A stretch of 64,000 nt of DNA, from positions 581,233 through 645,232 of the forward strand of contig VYZB01000212.1 in NCBI GenBank assembly GCA_013397455.1, read 5' to 3'. Of the stretch, positions 63,075-64,000 are shown piece by piece. Numbering within the stretch: position 1 is the first letter of the stretch; each line of letters opens with the position of its first letter. The translations under genes and the position numbers were made by a program. Origin of the DNA: Crotophaga sulcirostris (Eukaryota; Chordata; Aves; Cuculiformes; Crotophagidae). The notes below the pieces were generated by a model that saw only the letters and a list, made by a program, of their open reading frames with translations, had not been told where the DNA came from and did no database searches.

Positions 63075-63087
63075 ATGAGAATAGCAG
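63075..63087 (+). CDS. FAM3C: First coding exon, probably FAM3C (partial)
   Basis: The start ATG sits in good context (AACCATGA, A at -3). It encodes Met-Arg-Ile-Ala plus the first base of a codon beginning with G, then runs into a near-perfect donor GCAG|GTAAGC at 63088. From memory, human FAM3C starts Met-Arg-Val-Ala-Gly and its first coding exon ends after the same G, so length, phase and three of four residues agree and Ile for Val is conservative. FAM3C makes a small secreted protein with an interleukin-like fold, linked to epithelial-mesenchymal transition and bone biology. Its hydrophobic leader would be in the next exon, which is not in the window. An upstream CpG island, a long first intron and a gene desert beyond it all fit that locus. 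With only four codons, another gene with a similar start is possible. Confidence 0.5.
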
Positions 63088-64000
63088 GTAAGCATACTCA
63101 GTGAAATCAGACTTTTGTCGCTTATGAAACAAGTGCTATAGATAGCATTAACAAGTAGTGACAATAAGGTTTTACAACAGACTTAACTGGCATAACAGGC
63201 ATTGCTGTTCCATTTAGTTGGTGTTTAATGAAACTCATTTTGGAATCTGAGATGATCTAAGAGCAAGCAGCTGGTTAAAATGCTTTAGCTGATCTGCAGT
63301 GACTTGTTAAGGTGCCATAGCTTGACGTACTTTGCTAATTCTGTAAGTTGATGAAGGAATAAGGAAATGGCCAGTTGATGTCTGAAGCAGGTTTCTTCCC
63401 TGCCTCACACCCCAACCAAAAGTGCTATGTACTATTATGATGTAGTGTCTGAAATTTCCTGAATGGTTACTGGGAGTTTAAAAGCTAGAAAAGTCTTTTC
63501 ATAGAGGTAAGCTACTGTAGTACGGGGTTTGAGAAACTAATTTTACTTGACAGAAGGTGTAGTGGCTGTAAAAATAAGATCTTTGCCAATATAACACTAG
63601 AAGAAAATATTACTTTAGACATTTCCTTTCAGTAGAATAGCTTGTGTGGCAATCAAACAGTTTTGAGTTTCTGATACATGGCAGTTTTATCAGTAGTTGT
63701 AGTGTTACACTGCAGGAGCAGCAAATTTTGGCTCTTCTAGGAGAGAATGACACCCTCTTTTCTAAGAGTTGCACGTTAACCTTCTTAATGCAAGAAATTA
63801 GTCCTTATTTTTGTCACTCTTTCTGAAGTGATTTTATTAATCTCAGTATGTTTAACTGGGAGCGACCAGCTGAAGTAAATCTGATAAAGAACTGGAAAAT
63901 GCTGCAATTTTCTGGAGATGCCTAAATCGCTTGGAAAATGACTTTTCCAAACCTCTTTTTTTTTCTTCCACCTAATTACTCTTGTCCCTAAAATCCGTAA
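63088..64000 (+). other. Presumed intron after the start exon
   Basis: Begins with the GTAAGC donor and runs to the end of the window. No second coding exon is visible: I looked for the hydrophobic leader expected next in FAM3C and did not find it. The rest is AT-rich and unremarkable. Confidence 0.5.

Noticed and set aside
1..64000. CRISPR arrays, operons, phage or bacterial mobile elements
   Set aside because: No regularly spaced repeats with unique spacers, no ribosome-binding sites before dense genes; the CR1 copies, CpG island and intron signals show a bird-type nuclear genome.

Overview
This window looks like vertebrate, and specifically bird, nuclear DNA. The clearest sign is a set of CR1 LINE fragments. 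Several keep the CR1 3' end that is typical of birds: a TCCCTTCCAACTC-like block followed by an ATTCTATG-type tail, or its reverse complement, at about 4.17, 21.79, 36.55, 37.56 and 48.33 kb. There are no bacterial-style operons, no dense coding sequence, no CRISPR array and no rRNA. Many long open frames start at TTG or GTG rather than ATG, so they do not suggest genes.

Layout. From 1 to about 48.3 kb I see an AT-rich, gene-poor intergenic stretch. It holds simple repeats, seven CR1 fragments (3' ends, one reverse-transcriptase segment and one endonuclease segment), a 19-bp tandem repeat at 20.17 kb, and a small hAT-like DNA transposon at 22.63 kb with visible terminal inverted repeats and an 8-bp target-site duplication. 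At 48.33-48.63 kb an eighth CR1 copy, GC-rich and little decayed, lies against the edge of a CpG island (about 48.64-49.76 kb). The island contains a 276-base run of N and has Sp1-type boxes, short tandem repeats and quadruplex-prone G runs.

From the island to the end of the window the sequence looks like the first part of a gene on the + strand. A long, T-rich presumed intron leads to a well-formed small exon at 63027-63087: a pyrimidine-rich acceptor, an in-frame stop, a start codon in good context, four codons (Met-Arg-Ile-Ala) plus the first base of a fifth, and a GTAAGC donor. That start, with a phase-1 split after one G, fits my memory of the first coding exon of FAM3C (Met-Arg-Val-Ala-Gly in human). 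FAM3C encodes a small secreted interleukin-like protein. In mammals its 5' side faces a large gene desert towards PTPRZ1, which would explain the empty first 48 kb. The gene name rests on only four codons and should be treated as a hypothesis.

I looked for an undescribed system and did not find convincing evidence of one. The observations most worth checking are the identity of the start exon, the hidden part of the CpG island, the CpG-dense palindrome inside the hAT-like element, and two ATG-led open frames at 38.8 and 42.6 kb that I cannot explain.
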